Shown piece after piece: positions 1-6,833 of a stretch of 9,646 bases of DNA. Both the position numbers and the translations under genes were made by a program. Origin of the DNA: Candidatus Coatesiibacteriota bacterium (GTDB lineage Bacteria > B130-G9). How positions within the stretch are numbered: position 1 is the stretch's first letter; every line of letters starts with the position of its first letter. The stretch lies in NCBI GenBank assembly GCA_016929465.1, contig JAFGIT010000042.1, positions 1 through 9,646 of the forward strand, in the 5' to 3' direction. Below the pieces are notes generated by a model. The model saw only the letters and a program-made list of their open reading frames with translations. It made no database searches and was not told where the DNA came from.

Positions 1-316
1 CATCATCGGCGGCGGTTTCTTTGGATGTGACACCGTCCGTGTGGGGCACAACGTGCGGATAGCAGTTCTCGTCAGCGACACGGATGGGTCCTCGGACATC
101 GACCGCGTGGAGCTATTCCTCGAGGGCGGAATCCCGACCGGCATTGGGCTGCACGACGACGGGGTCGATGGCGATGATTACGCGGGGGACGGTATATACT
201 CATTCCAGACACCCATGCCTTCAGGGATCCCGTCTGGAAACATGACGCTGGAGGTGGTCGCGTTCGACAAGTCAGGTAATTCCAGCGCGAGGTATCCCTA
301 CTTCACAATACTATAG
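1..316 (+). CDS. C-terminal fragment of a secreted Ig-like repeat protein
   Basis: The reading frame is already open at base 2 and ends at TAG 314-316, so only the last 104 residues of a longer gene are present. The fragment is one beta-sandwich-type domain. It starts with IIGGGFF, carries DIDRVELFLEGGIP and an Asp-rich DDGxxGDxxAGDGIY motif, and ends in ARYPYFTI. It aligns without gaps to the last 104 residues of the next gene, with 75 identities counted by eye. The Asp-rich segment resembles calcium-binding loops and the 'choice-of-anchor'-type domains of extracellular bacterial proteins; that family link comes from memory and is not proven here. The missing N-terminal part is probably similar to the downstream paralogue (signal peptide plus catalytic-like core), but that is inference. 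Being paralogous neighbours on one strand, the two genes look like a tandem duplication. Confidence 0.85.
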   Translation, partial: IIGGGFFGCDTVRVGHNVRIAVLVSDTDGSSDIDRVELFLEGGIPTGIGLHDDGVDGDDYAGDGIYSFQTPMPSGIPSGNMTLEVVAFDKSGNSSARYPYFTIL

Positions 317-330
317 GCATCGAAATACCG

Positions 331-361
331 GCCCGACTTCGGGCGGCGCTGACTGCGCCGC
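331..361 (+). terminator. Two overlapping hairpins between tandem paralogues
   Basis: The 80-bp gap between the two paralogous genes can fold in two mutually exclusive ways. GCCCG 331-335 pairs with CGGGC 340-344 around ACTT, and GCGGCGC 343-349 pairs with GCGCCGC 355-361 around TGACT. Neither is followed by a T-run, so this is not a classical intrinsic terminator. The second hairpin plus the following TTCGTC resembles the first hairpin of the 72-bp repeat found after 3663, so it may be a diverged member of that family. A role in ending transcription or protecting the 3' end is inferred from position only. Confidence 0.35.
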
Positions 362-396
362 TCTTCGTCACACAACATCAAGACACGGAGAGTAAT

Positions 397-3300
397 GTGA
401 GAAGAATGAAGACTTATCTTGCCCTTCCCTGCCTCTTCTTTGGGCTTTGTGCCTTTGCCTGGGCCAATTCGAATGGTCATTCAGAAGGGGATGGCAGCGC
501 GTATATCCCCGGCACCGAGGGACGTATGCTGAGGGAATTCAAACTCCGAACGGAATTAGCCGAGTCCGCCGAAGCCTCGCTGTCGCTTGCGCCGGACTGG
601 CTCAGGATGGACCTGAGCGACATGTTCACTCGGCTACCGTCCGAAGACCAGGAGGCGTATGGACTGCTCCTACTATCGATCGCCGACCCGAGGCTTATCG
701 ACGAAGTGGCCTTCTCGATCGCGCATTCATCCGCCCGGATTCTCACGGAGACCGATCCACAGCTATACGCAAGGAACGCTGAGCTACTATACCAGATATC
801 GGAGGAGGTACCATACGCGGAGATAATCGACCAGGGAGAGCCCGGTGTCGATCCCGATTTCTATTCAACCGTCAGATATCAGACAAAAAGGGGCGGTGTG
901 ATGGGCCAATACGAGCTGCCGATGGACGTCTATTATTGGGAAGTTGCCCATCCCAGGCTGCCGGAGGAGATCCCTTCGATGAGCTCAGATGCCGCTGATG
1001 ACGATTTCGCGTGCGGGTACCTCTGGCGTGAGTACCTGTTCTACAACCCATCCGATGAATACGACTACAGCACAAACTTCATGGCCACGACACCAAATAG
1101 GATATACGACTCGGACGTGTCCGGCTGGGGTCGATCCGCAAGCGGCTACCTGTCGGATGGCGGCAGGACATGCCCCGACGGCATAGTTGCCGCCGGCCCC
1201 GCATGGGAGATGCCCACGCTGATCGAATATTCCCTTGGCTACTGCAGGGTCGTGGTGACTACGATGGAGCTGGAGCGAGCCCACGCAATGGGTAAGACGG
1301 AATTATTAGAGAATCTCATCATGCGGTCCGGTCCCTATGGCAACGATCTTCTCCTGCCCCCACACGATCCGAACGGAAGCTACGTCAACCCCGATCAGGT
1401 GGTCATACTCGACACGAGCGGCAACCAGGAGATGCTAGGGCCCATAACCTCAGTGCTGGATAGCCACGAAATCATTTACTGGGTGAACGCACCCGATGAC
1501 CTTTACGACGCCAGCTGGGACACAATCAGAAAGGTCATCATCCCCTCGCACCAGGATTGGGCCTTCTACGAATCGATCGCTGACAGCCAGTTCATGGACA
1601 AGTTCAACGTCTGGGCCGGGCGAGTGTCAGGAGTGCTGGAGTTCCATGGGGCATGCGACATCGGGGATTCTTGGTCAGGCCTTCAGCTCTTCGGATTGAG
1701 ATACAACCCGGAGCCCCTTGACGACCTATCGGTATTCGGTTACCCAGTCCTTGGGGATGTTATCGGTAACGCCGACTATTTCTGGGACGATACGGTGACC
1801 GGAGCGGTGCTTCCTGGCAACAGGCCCTTCGAATCAGGGGCGATGGCACTCGATGTGGTTACCAACTGGGTATCCAGAAACATGGCCTTTAAGAGGAAGG
1901 GCTCCCACTGGCTCACTCAGTCGAACGAGATCTGCTACGGCCATGGCGGTTACTGCGGGGAGATAGGGCACTTGCTGAACGCGGCGGCGAGGACTTGTCT
2001 GCTGCCCTCAGCGACGGTCTGCGACTACGTGTTCGACCACGTCTCGAACGAGTTCTGGGAGGGAGAATGGCGCGGCTATGAAGTCGGCTGGGAGGTGGGC
2101 AGCTCGATCATCGCAAGCCAGAATATGATTTCGAGCGACGCCTATGCGGTGGTTCACGAGCGAGCCGATATGTACTCGATCAATGCAACATCGAGATTCA
2201 CCCCGGTCTGCCGGTTCCACGCAACGGTCCAGGACCTCTTCGGGAACCCGGTCGATTGCGCTATGGTGCGTGTGTGGGTCCCCCTGGGTGGTAGTGACGG
2301 TGTGTTTGGGAATCCAATAGCGGATTATACCGATTCCAGGGGCGAGGCGGTCCTGGAACTGGGCGACAACCACGACTACTGGTTCGAGGTCAGGAGCGCA
2401 TCGGGCAACCTGGATAGGCAGAAGATACTTGCGAACACGCAGGCTGATATGGACTACATGCACACGTTCACGGTCGATGGCCCGCCTGTTCCGCAGATGC
2501 CGGCTATCGAGCCGATTGAATTCGCTTCGACCCCCGAGCCGGCATATCGGTTGAATGTCTCATTCGCCGCGGACTATGAGACGATATACAGCCTGAGCAG
2601 GATGACTTTTTCCATTAAGAAGGAGAGCAGCGCGAATATCGACTTCTTCGTCCTGAATGGCGAGAATTTCACCAAGTATAAAGCAGGGGAGCCATTCTCA
2701 GCGTATGAATGGCGGAATGACATCAAGGCAGATGAGTTCGAGGTCGAAATCCCAGACCAAGTCGCGTACTACCTCATCTTCTCGAATGAGGACACCCACT
2801 CCGCCAGGCAGTTTGTGACCATCAACCTGTCTGTGTCCGAGAATCAGGATGGTGCCTGGAATGTGATCGAGGATTTCGAGACATTCGAGGGGATACCCGC
2901 GGGCAAGGCATACATCATCACCCTCAACAACCGCACCGCCCCAAGCGTCTATGCGGCCGGCTTCTTCGAGGCCGAGGTCAATTCTGCAGGCGGCTTCGAA
3001 TTTGGCATTCAGGCGCTGGTGCTCGACCCGGACAGCGCGTGCGACATCGCCGAGGTTGAGCTGTGCTATGCCGGGATCCCGCTCGGAAAGGTTTTGACCG
3101 ACGATGGACTGTCCGGCGACGCGGTTGCCGGCGACGGGATTTTCACCCTCGCCGAGTCGTATCTGCCGGATATGATATCACCTGGAGTCTATCCTCTGGA
3201 GGTCGCGGTGTCCGACATCGCCGGCAATTCGGGCGTGCCCTGGCCCTATCTACGCGTTGGCTCAGTGCAGATTGCTCTTACAGCCGCAGCATCTCCTATG

Positions 3301-3663
3301 AATCCCAACGTCTATAAGCCCGTAGCGACCGCGGAGGGAGCACCCAGGATAATCGGCGGCGGTTTCTTTGGCGCAGACGCGATCGACCCGGGGGATGTCG
3401 TCCGCATCGTCGTATTCGTGGAGGACCCGGATGGTCTCTCCGACATCGACCGAGTGGAACTCTATCTTGAAGGCGGCATTCCGACAGGGCTTTCGCTCAA
3501 CGACGATGGCATCGATGGTGACGACCAAGCCGGAGATGCTCTTTTTACCTTCCAGACCGCCTTGCCAGAGGGTCTGCCGTCATCTGATATGACACTTGAA
3601 GTCGTCGCCTTCGACAAATCTGGAAATTCCAGCGCGAGGTATCCTTATTTCACCATCAGGTAA
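397..3663 (+). CDS. Secreted multidomain protein with transglutaminase-like core
   Basis: This is a 1088-residue predicted exported protein. The start is GTG 397, with GGAG at 387-390 six bases upstream; ATG 406 is in frame but has no comparable site. Residues 1-23 form a signal peptide (basic MRRMK, hydrophobic core, AWA/N cleavage site). Residues about 335-420 (VVILDTSG ... KVIIPSHQDWAFY ... VLEFHGA) resemble a class I glutamine-amidotransferase-like fold. Residues about 490-575 look transglutaminase-like: GGYCGEIGHLLNAAART with Cys520, then DHVSNEFW with His548. The third catalytic residue (usually Asp) is not obvious, so activity is uncertain. About 605-680 is a carboxypeptidase-regulatory-like beta domain (ATVQDLFGNPV). 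About 700-845 is an unassigned beta-rich region. About 848-955 and 982-1088 are two related C-terminal beta-sandwich repeats with DDGxxGDxxAGD motifs. I infer a cell-surface or extracellular role; the substrate is unknown. No sortase or T9SS-type tail is evident. Confidence 0.93.
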   Translation: MRRMKTYLALPCLFFGLCAFAWANSNGHSEGDGSAYIPGTEGRMLREFKLRTELAESAEASLSLAPDWLRMDLSDMFTRLPSEDQEAYGLLLLSIADPRLIDEVAFSIAHSSARILTETDPQLYARNAELLYQISEEVPYAEIIDQGEPGVDPDFYSTVRYQTKRGGVMGQYELPMDVYYWEVAHPRLPEEIPSMSSDAADDDFACGYLWREYLFYNPSDEYDYSTNFMATTPNRIYDSDVSGWGRSASGYLSDGGRTCPDGIVAAGPAWEMPTLIEYSLGYCRVVVTTMELERAHAMGKTELLENLIMRSGPYGNDLLLPPHDPNGSYVNPDQVVILDTSGNQEMLGPITSVLDSHEIIYWVNAPDDLYDASWDTIRKVIIPSHQDWAFYESIADSQFMDKFNVWAGRVSGVLEFHGACDIGDSWSGLQLFGLRYNPEPLDDLSVFGYPVLGDVIGNADYFWDDTVTGAVLPGNRPFESGAMALDVVTNWVSRNMAFKRKGSHWLTQSNEICYGHGGYCGEIGHLLNAAARTCLLPSATVCDYVFDHVSNEFWEGEWRGYEVGWEVGSSIIASQNMISSDAYAVVHERADMYSINATSRFTPVCRFHATVQDLFGNPVDCAMVRVWVPLGGSDGVFGNPIADYTDSRGEAVLELGDNHDYWFEVRSASGNLDRQKILANTQADMDYMHTFTVDGPPVPQMPAIEPIEFASTPEPAYRLNVSFAADYETIYSLSRMTFSIKKESSANIDFFVLNGENFTKYKAGEPFSAYEWRNDIKADEFEVEIPDQVAYYLIFSNEDTHSARQFVTINLSVSENQDGAWNVIEDFETFEGIPAGKAYIITLNNRTAPSVYAAGFFEAEVNSAGGFEFGIQALVLDPDSACDIAEVELCYAGIPLGKVLTDDGLSGDAVAGDGIFTLAESYLPDMISPGVYPLEVAVSDIAGNSGVPWPYLRVGSVQIALTAAASPMNPNVYKPVATAEGAPRIIGGGFFGADAIDPGDVVRIVVFVEDPDGLSDIDRVELYLEGGIPTGLSLNDDGIDGDDQAGDALFTFQTALPEGLPSSDMTLEVVAFDKSGNSSARYPYFTIR

Positions 3664-3693
3664 TCGCGAAGTAGTCTTGGATGGTGCGGCTTA

Positions 3694-3765
3694 TATGGAG
3701 TGCGGTGGCTCGACGCCGCTTTTATTCGTCGCGGCTCGACGCGACAACGACCGCTATGATCAATT
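3694..3765 (+). repeat. 72-bp direct repeat, copy 1 (two hairpins)
   Basis: This copy is identical base for base to 3831-3902. It holds two hairpins with the same six-base loop GCTCGA. Hairpin 1 is GCGGTG 3702-3707 with CGCCGC 3714-3719 (one G-T pair). Hairpin 2 is GTCGCG 3728-3733 with CGCGAC 3740-3745 (perfect). It starts 30 bp after the stop of the preceding gene. The short frame it encodes (MECGGSTPL...) is a recurring artefact of this type of intergenic repeat. It is most likely a REP-like palindromic element, possibly acting in transcript 3'-end processing. Confidence 0.9.
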
Positions 3766-3830
3766 GTCTTGTGGGACAACATATCCGACAGGGATGAGAG
3801 TAAATCCAGTCGTGTGCGGTGACTGGCCCG

Positions 3831-3902
3831 TATGGAGTGCGGTGGCTCGACGCCGCTTTTATTCGTCGCGGCTCGACGCGACAACGACCGCTATGATCAA
3901 TT
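3831..3902 (+). repeat. 72-bp direct repeat, copy 2 (two hairpins)
   Basis: This is a perfect copy of 3694-3765, separated from it by a unique 65-bp spacer, so the period is 137 bp. It forms the same two hairpins: 3839-3844 with 3851-3856, and 3865-3870 with 3877-3882. The flanking bases differ on both sides, which makes the boundaries sharp. Perfect identity suggests recent duplication or ongoing homogenisation. Confidence 0.9.
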
Positions 3903-3978
3903 TTCCCGACTTATGGCATATCTGAAGGGGATTGAAGCAGATTTATTAGATCGCTATCTCAAGCCACCTCAAATGAAG

Positions 3979-3996
3979 GCGACATCGAGCTGTCGC
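3979..3996 (-). repeat. Related hairpin in inverse orientation
   Basis: GCGACA 3979-3984 pairs perfectly with TGTCGC 3991-3996 around the loop TCGAGC, which is the reverse complement of the GCTCGA loop of the 72-bp repeat. Only the hairpin-2 part is recognisable and the flanks have diverged. It is probably a degenerate, inverted member of the same repeat family. Confidence 0.5.
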
Positions 3997-4040
3997 ACCC
4001 CAAACGCGGCCATCATCAGAAGGTAGTGGGGTCAGGATCC

Positions 4041-4070
4041 TTTACCATATATACTCCCTCATGGTAATAT
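4041..4070 (+). promoter_or_regulatory. Possible promoter with internal dyad upstream of beta-helix gene
   Basis: TTACCAT 4042-4048 and ATGGTAA 4061-4067 form a perfect 7-bp inverted repeat with a 12-base gap. TTTACC 4041-4046 and TAATAT 4065-4070 could be weak -35 and -10 elements 18 bp apart, each 4 of 6 matches to consensus. This would start a transcript about 60-65 bases before ATG 4140. Just upstream, GGGGTCAGG at 4028-4036 resembles sequence I associate with REP/RAYT-type element ends. The promoter call is weak; the dyad itself is certain. Confidence 0.3.
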
Positions 4071-4139
4071 CTCGCTCGTCAACTACTATTGCATTGTCGG
4101 CTATTCTGGATATCTGAACTCATCCTTGGGAGCTTATAA

Positions 4140-6167
4140 ATGAGCATAAGGAACTATCTCCTCATAGCAGTGTCGTTCTTCGTAATTCTCAGCACGGTGG
4201 CCGTTGCTGCGCCGTCGATATCGATATTCACGGACAAGACTGATTACGTCGGGGGCGAGGTGATCGAGGTGAGTCTCGCCGCTGAGAATTACGAGGAAAC
4301 GCTCGTCGTTGACGTCTATATCGGCCTGATAATGCCCTGGGGCAGCATCTACACCTATGCGAATGATTCCTGGCAGTATGCGCTGGTCCCGTGGATCCCG
4401 AGCATCGAATTTCCCAGCCAATTCGTCTTGGACGAGACGCCCTTCTTCTGGTTCGATGTGCCCTACGGAGTTGACGCGGATTTTGACTTTGCGGCCGCGC
4501 TAACCGTCCTCGGCACGCTCGATTTCGTGTCGGAGATAAGCTACGCCCACTTCAGCATTGGCCCGGGAACAATCTCGGATTACTACGTTGATGCGGAAAG
4601 CGGAGCCGACGCAAACGATGGCTCCGAGGAGAAGCCCTGGCGAACGATCACGCACGCGCTCGCCTTGATAGAGGGTTCGGAGGAGAATCCGCTCACGGTT
4701 CACATTCTTGAGGGGACCTATTCTGCGGGCACGAATGGCGAGCAGTTCCCGCTCAACATGAAGAGCTGGGTCTCGCTTTCGGGAGTGAATCGAGAGACCA
4801 CGATTCTCGATGCGGAGCATCAGGCGAACCACATCATCTATTGCAGCGGGGCGACCGACCTGACCATCGAGGGTATGACACTCAAGCGAGGAAAAGCCGA
4901 TGGAGAGGGCGGCCTCGATGTCATCGGCGGCGGGATTCTGTGCGCCCACGGCTCATCCCCCGTTATCCGCAACAACATTATCACGGAATGCGAGGCAGAA
5001 TCTGGTGGCGGGATCTACTCGACCGACAGCGCGCCGGAGATCGATGGGAACTCCATCCATGGCTGCTCAACGTCTGCAAGCGGCGGTGCAATCACACTCT
5101 ACCTGCGGTCCGCATCGGTCACGAATAACACAATTTCGGACAACACAGCCGGTTGGTCTGGAGGTGCGGTCATTTGTTTCGATTGCGACGTCTTGATTGA
5201 GGGCAATTACATACTGGACAACAATTCGCTTGGCGAAGAGGCAGCCGGGGGGGCTGTTGTTTGTGAAGACTGCTCCGCGACCATCTACAACAACGGCATC
5301 TCGGGGAATACATCTGCGTGCGAAGGCGGCGGAATTCTCTTGAGCGGTTTCGAGCCGTTCGTGGTGGAAGACAACAATATCGCCGAGAACTCGTGCGACG
5401 GTCGTGGCGGGGGTGTCTGCCTTTCGGGATGCGTGGACGCGGTTGTGGAGAACAATGACATAAGTGGCAACACGGCTGTCGATCTTGGTGGCGGCATTTT
5501 TTGCTGGGGCACAGATTCATTCACGCTCTTGAATAACGCCCTATCTGCAAACAGCACGGATGCATCAGGCGGGGGCGTTATGCTGTGGGGGGTCACGGGG
5601 GAAGTGACGATTGAGGATAACCTGATCACCTCTGGCACCGCTGCCATAAACGGTGGCGGGTTATTCCTGCTGGAGACTTCGGGCGGCATTCTGAATAATA
5701 CCATTACGGAGAACACATCGGGCGGCGATGGCGGCGGGATAGCCTGCCACAGCTCGTCACCCGAGATATATGACAACGACATATCGAATAACGTCTCAAA
5801 CGCGGACGCTGGTAGCGGCGGCGGAGCAATTGCCCTGAACGACAGCAATTCAGAGGTCCATTACAATACAATCGCGGACAATTGGTGTGCGAACTGCGGC
5901 GGGGGAATACAAATATGCTGCGACAGCACGGCGGCCATCTACGAGAATGAGTTCTTGCGGAACCACGCCGAATTCATGGGCGGCGGGATCGCCTGCTATG
6001 GGGCATCTCCGACGATTGAGGATAATGCCTTCACGGAAAACACAGCCGGCTGGAACGGTGGCGCGGTCTATGTATCGCGTGACAGTAACGCGACGATTGA
6101 GGGCAACACCATGAGTAATAACTCCGCCTTAGAGGGCGGCGACGATATATTCCACGAGGGCGATTGA
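4140..6167 (+). CDS. Secreted DUF1565/right-handed beta-helix repeat protein
   Basis: This is a 675-residue exported protein. ATG 4140 is supported by GGGAG 4128-4132 seven bases upstream and an immediate signal peptide (residues 1-23 or 24, AVA/A site). Residues about 25-145 form a beta-sandwich-like domain (FTDKTDYVGGEVIEVSL). At 148 the DUF1565-type signature begins (YYVDAESGADANDGS, then KPWRTITHAL and ILEGTY). From about 230 to the end run some 15 coils of a parallel beta-helix, recognised by regularly spaced N-x-I...N(T/S)A...GG(G/A)(I/V) units. Beta-helix proteins of this type often bind or cleave polysaccharide, but no pectate-lyase catalytic residues stand out, so a structural or adhesive surface role is equally likely. 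Cys recurs at the same coil position in about 6 of 15 coils (GGGIxC). The last residues (GGDDIFHEGD) are acidic and no anchor domain is seen. The gene is probably monocistronic, between the repeat-rich spacer and a terminator-like hairpin. Confidence 0.93.
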   Translation: MSIRNYLLIAVSFFVILSTVAVAAPSISIFTDKTDYVGGEVIEVSLAAENYEETLVVDVYIGLIMPWGSIYTYANDSWQYALVPWIPSIEFPSQFVLDETPFFWFDVPYGVDADFDFAAALTVLGTLDFVSEISYAHFSIGPGTISDYYVDAESGADANDGSEEKPWRTITHALALIEGSEENPLTVHILEGTYSAGTNGEQFPLNMKSWVSLSGVNRETTILDAEHQANHIIYCSGATDLTIEGMTLKRGKADGEGGLDVIGGGILCAHGSSPVIRNNIITECEAESGGGIYSTDSAPEIDGNSIHGCSTSASGGAITLYLRSASVTNNTISDNTAGWSGGAVICFDCDVLIEGNYILDNNSLGEEAAGGAVVCEDCSATIYNNGISGNTSACEGGGILLSGFEPFVVEDNNIAENSCDGRGGGVCLSGCVDAVVENNDISGNTAVDLGGGIFCWGTDSFTLLNNALSANSTDASGGGVMLWGVTGEVTIEDNLITSGTAAINGGGLFLLETSGGILNNTITENTSGGDGGGIACHSSSPEIYDNDISNNVSNADAGSGGGAIALNDSNSEVHYNTIADNWCANCGGGIQICCDSTAAIYENEFLRNHAEFMGGGIACYGASPTIEDNAFTENTAGWNGGAVYVSRDSNATIEGNTMSNNSALEGGDDIFHEGD

Positions 6168-6197
6168 GCCGCCTGGCAGCTTGCGTCAATTCTCATG

Positions 6198-6212
6198 GAG
6201 CCGAATCGGCTC
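6198..6212 (+). terminator. Terminator-like hairpin after beta-helix gene
   Basis: GAGCCG 6198-6203 pairs perfectly with CGGCTC 6207-6212 around AAT, about 30 bp after the stop codon. It is followed only by a moderately T-rich stretch (TCGTCTGTTG), so termination would be weak or factor-dependent. Confidence 0.45.
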
Positions 6213-6219
6213 TCGTCTG

Positions 6220-6248
6220 TTGAAAGTCAGAGAAGCACGAATTATCGT
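6220..6248 (+). promoter_or_regulatory. Predicted promoter of the tRNA-Arg gene
   Basis: TTGAAA 6220-6225 (-35, 4 of 6 plus good context) and TATCGT 6243-6248 (-10, 4 of 6) lie 17 bp apart. Transcription would begin about 6255, roughly 14 bases before the mature tRNA. The position fits; the match is moderate. Confidence 0.4.
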
Positions 6249-6268
6249 TGCTGCTGTAAATAGAGGTT

Positions 6269-6345
<77 letters not shown>

Positions 6346-6833
6346 TCCTATAGGGCGATTACGGAGATTTTGTCATGACAATCGACTGCTGCATATTTTG
6401 GCCATTTAGCCTCATTTATACACATCCTTAATCCTCTAAACTGCACACTGAGTGCACACTCCTGCGGTCCTAGCCAATTCTCAGAATCCTATCTATATTA
6501 TACTATATAGCCCTTATAAGAACAATAGACGTCAATCCACAGCGCAGACAATAGGACCGCATAGCCACCCGGATTCTTCACACAGACCTATAAGATGTTC
6601 TCGACCGGATACGCAGATCAGAGACTTGGGAGATCCTCAATATAGCCTATGAGTCGCAATATAACTGCACATTTAGTGCGCATTAGGTGAATATTCTATC
6701 GCAAATGCTCTTCATAATGAGCGCAATTCCAGGTCTAGTGACTTATACGCGCTCCGCATTTTGGCTTACAAGGACGGTGAATAGGAAGCACTCACGCCGC
6801 CGATAAATGTGTCCGATTGTCCCTGATACTTGT
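6346..6833. other. AT-rich stretch without a convincing gene
   Basis: No open frame here looks like a protein; the longest (6452-6652, +) has an unnatural composition and no ribosome site. The base composition drops sharply: 6481-6540 has 19 G/C of 60, against about 38 of 60 for 5401-5460 in the beta-helix gene. Two similar small inverted repeats occur. TGCAC/GTGCA is at 6442-6446 and 6452-6456 with loop ACTGA, and TGCAC/GTGCG is at 6666-6670 and 6676-6680 with loop ATTTA. A short palindrome CCTATAGG lies at 6347-6354 just past the tRNA. No repeat of the tRNA 3' end was found. Confidence 0.6.

Noticed and set aside
3694-3996. CRISPR array
   Set aside because: Only two identical 72-bp units with a single spacer, repeats too long and with two internal hairpins, and no cas genes; it fits an intergenic palindromic repeat.
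3645-4026. Short ORFs across the repeats (MECGGSTPL... on +, KSGVEPPHS... on -)
   Set aside because: They are translations of the 72-bp repeats, appear twice because the repeat does, have no ribosome sites, and run through hairpins. Such frames are common annotation artefacts.
3913-4026. 38-codon frame starting MAYLKGIEADLL after the second repeat
   Set aside because: The composition is fairly protein-like, but there is no ribosome site, it runs through the inverted hairpin at 3979-3996, and no family is recognised.
6452-6652. 66-codon + strand frame in the AT-rich stretch
   Set aside because: Unusual composition (many His, Pro, Ser, Asn), no ribosome site and no motif; probably chance.
6346-6833. 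Second attachment site (copy of the tRNA 3' end)
   Set aside because: No copy of the T-arm or acceptor sequence was found in this stretch or elsewhere to the right, so integration at the tRNA is only a hypothesis.
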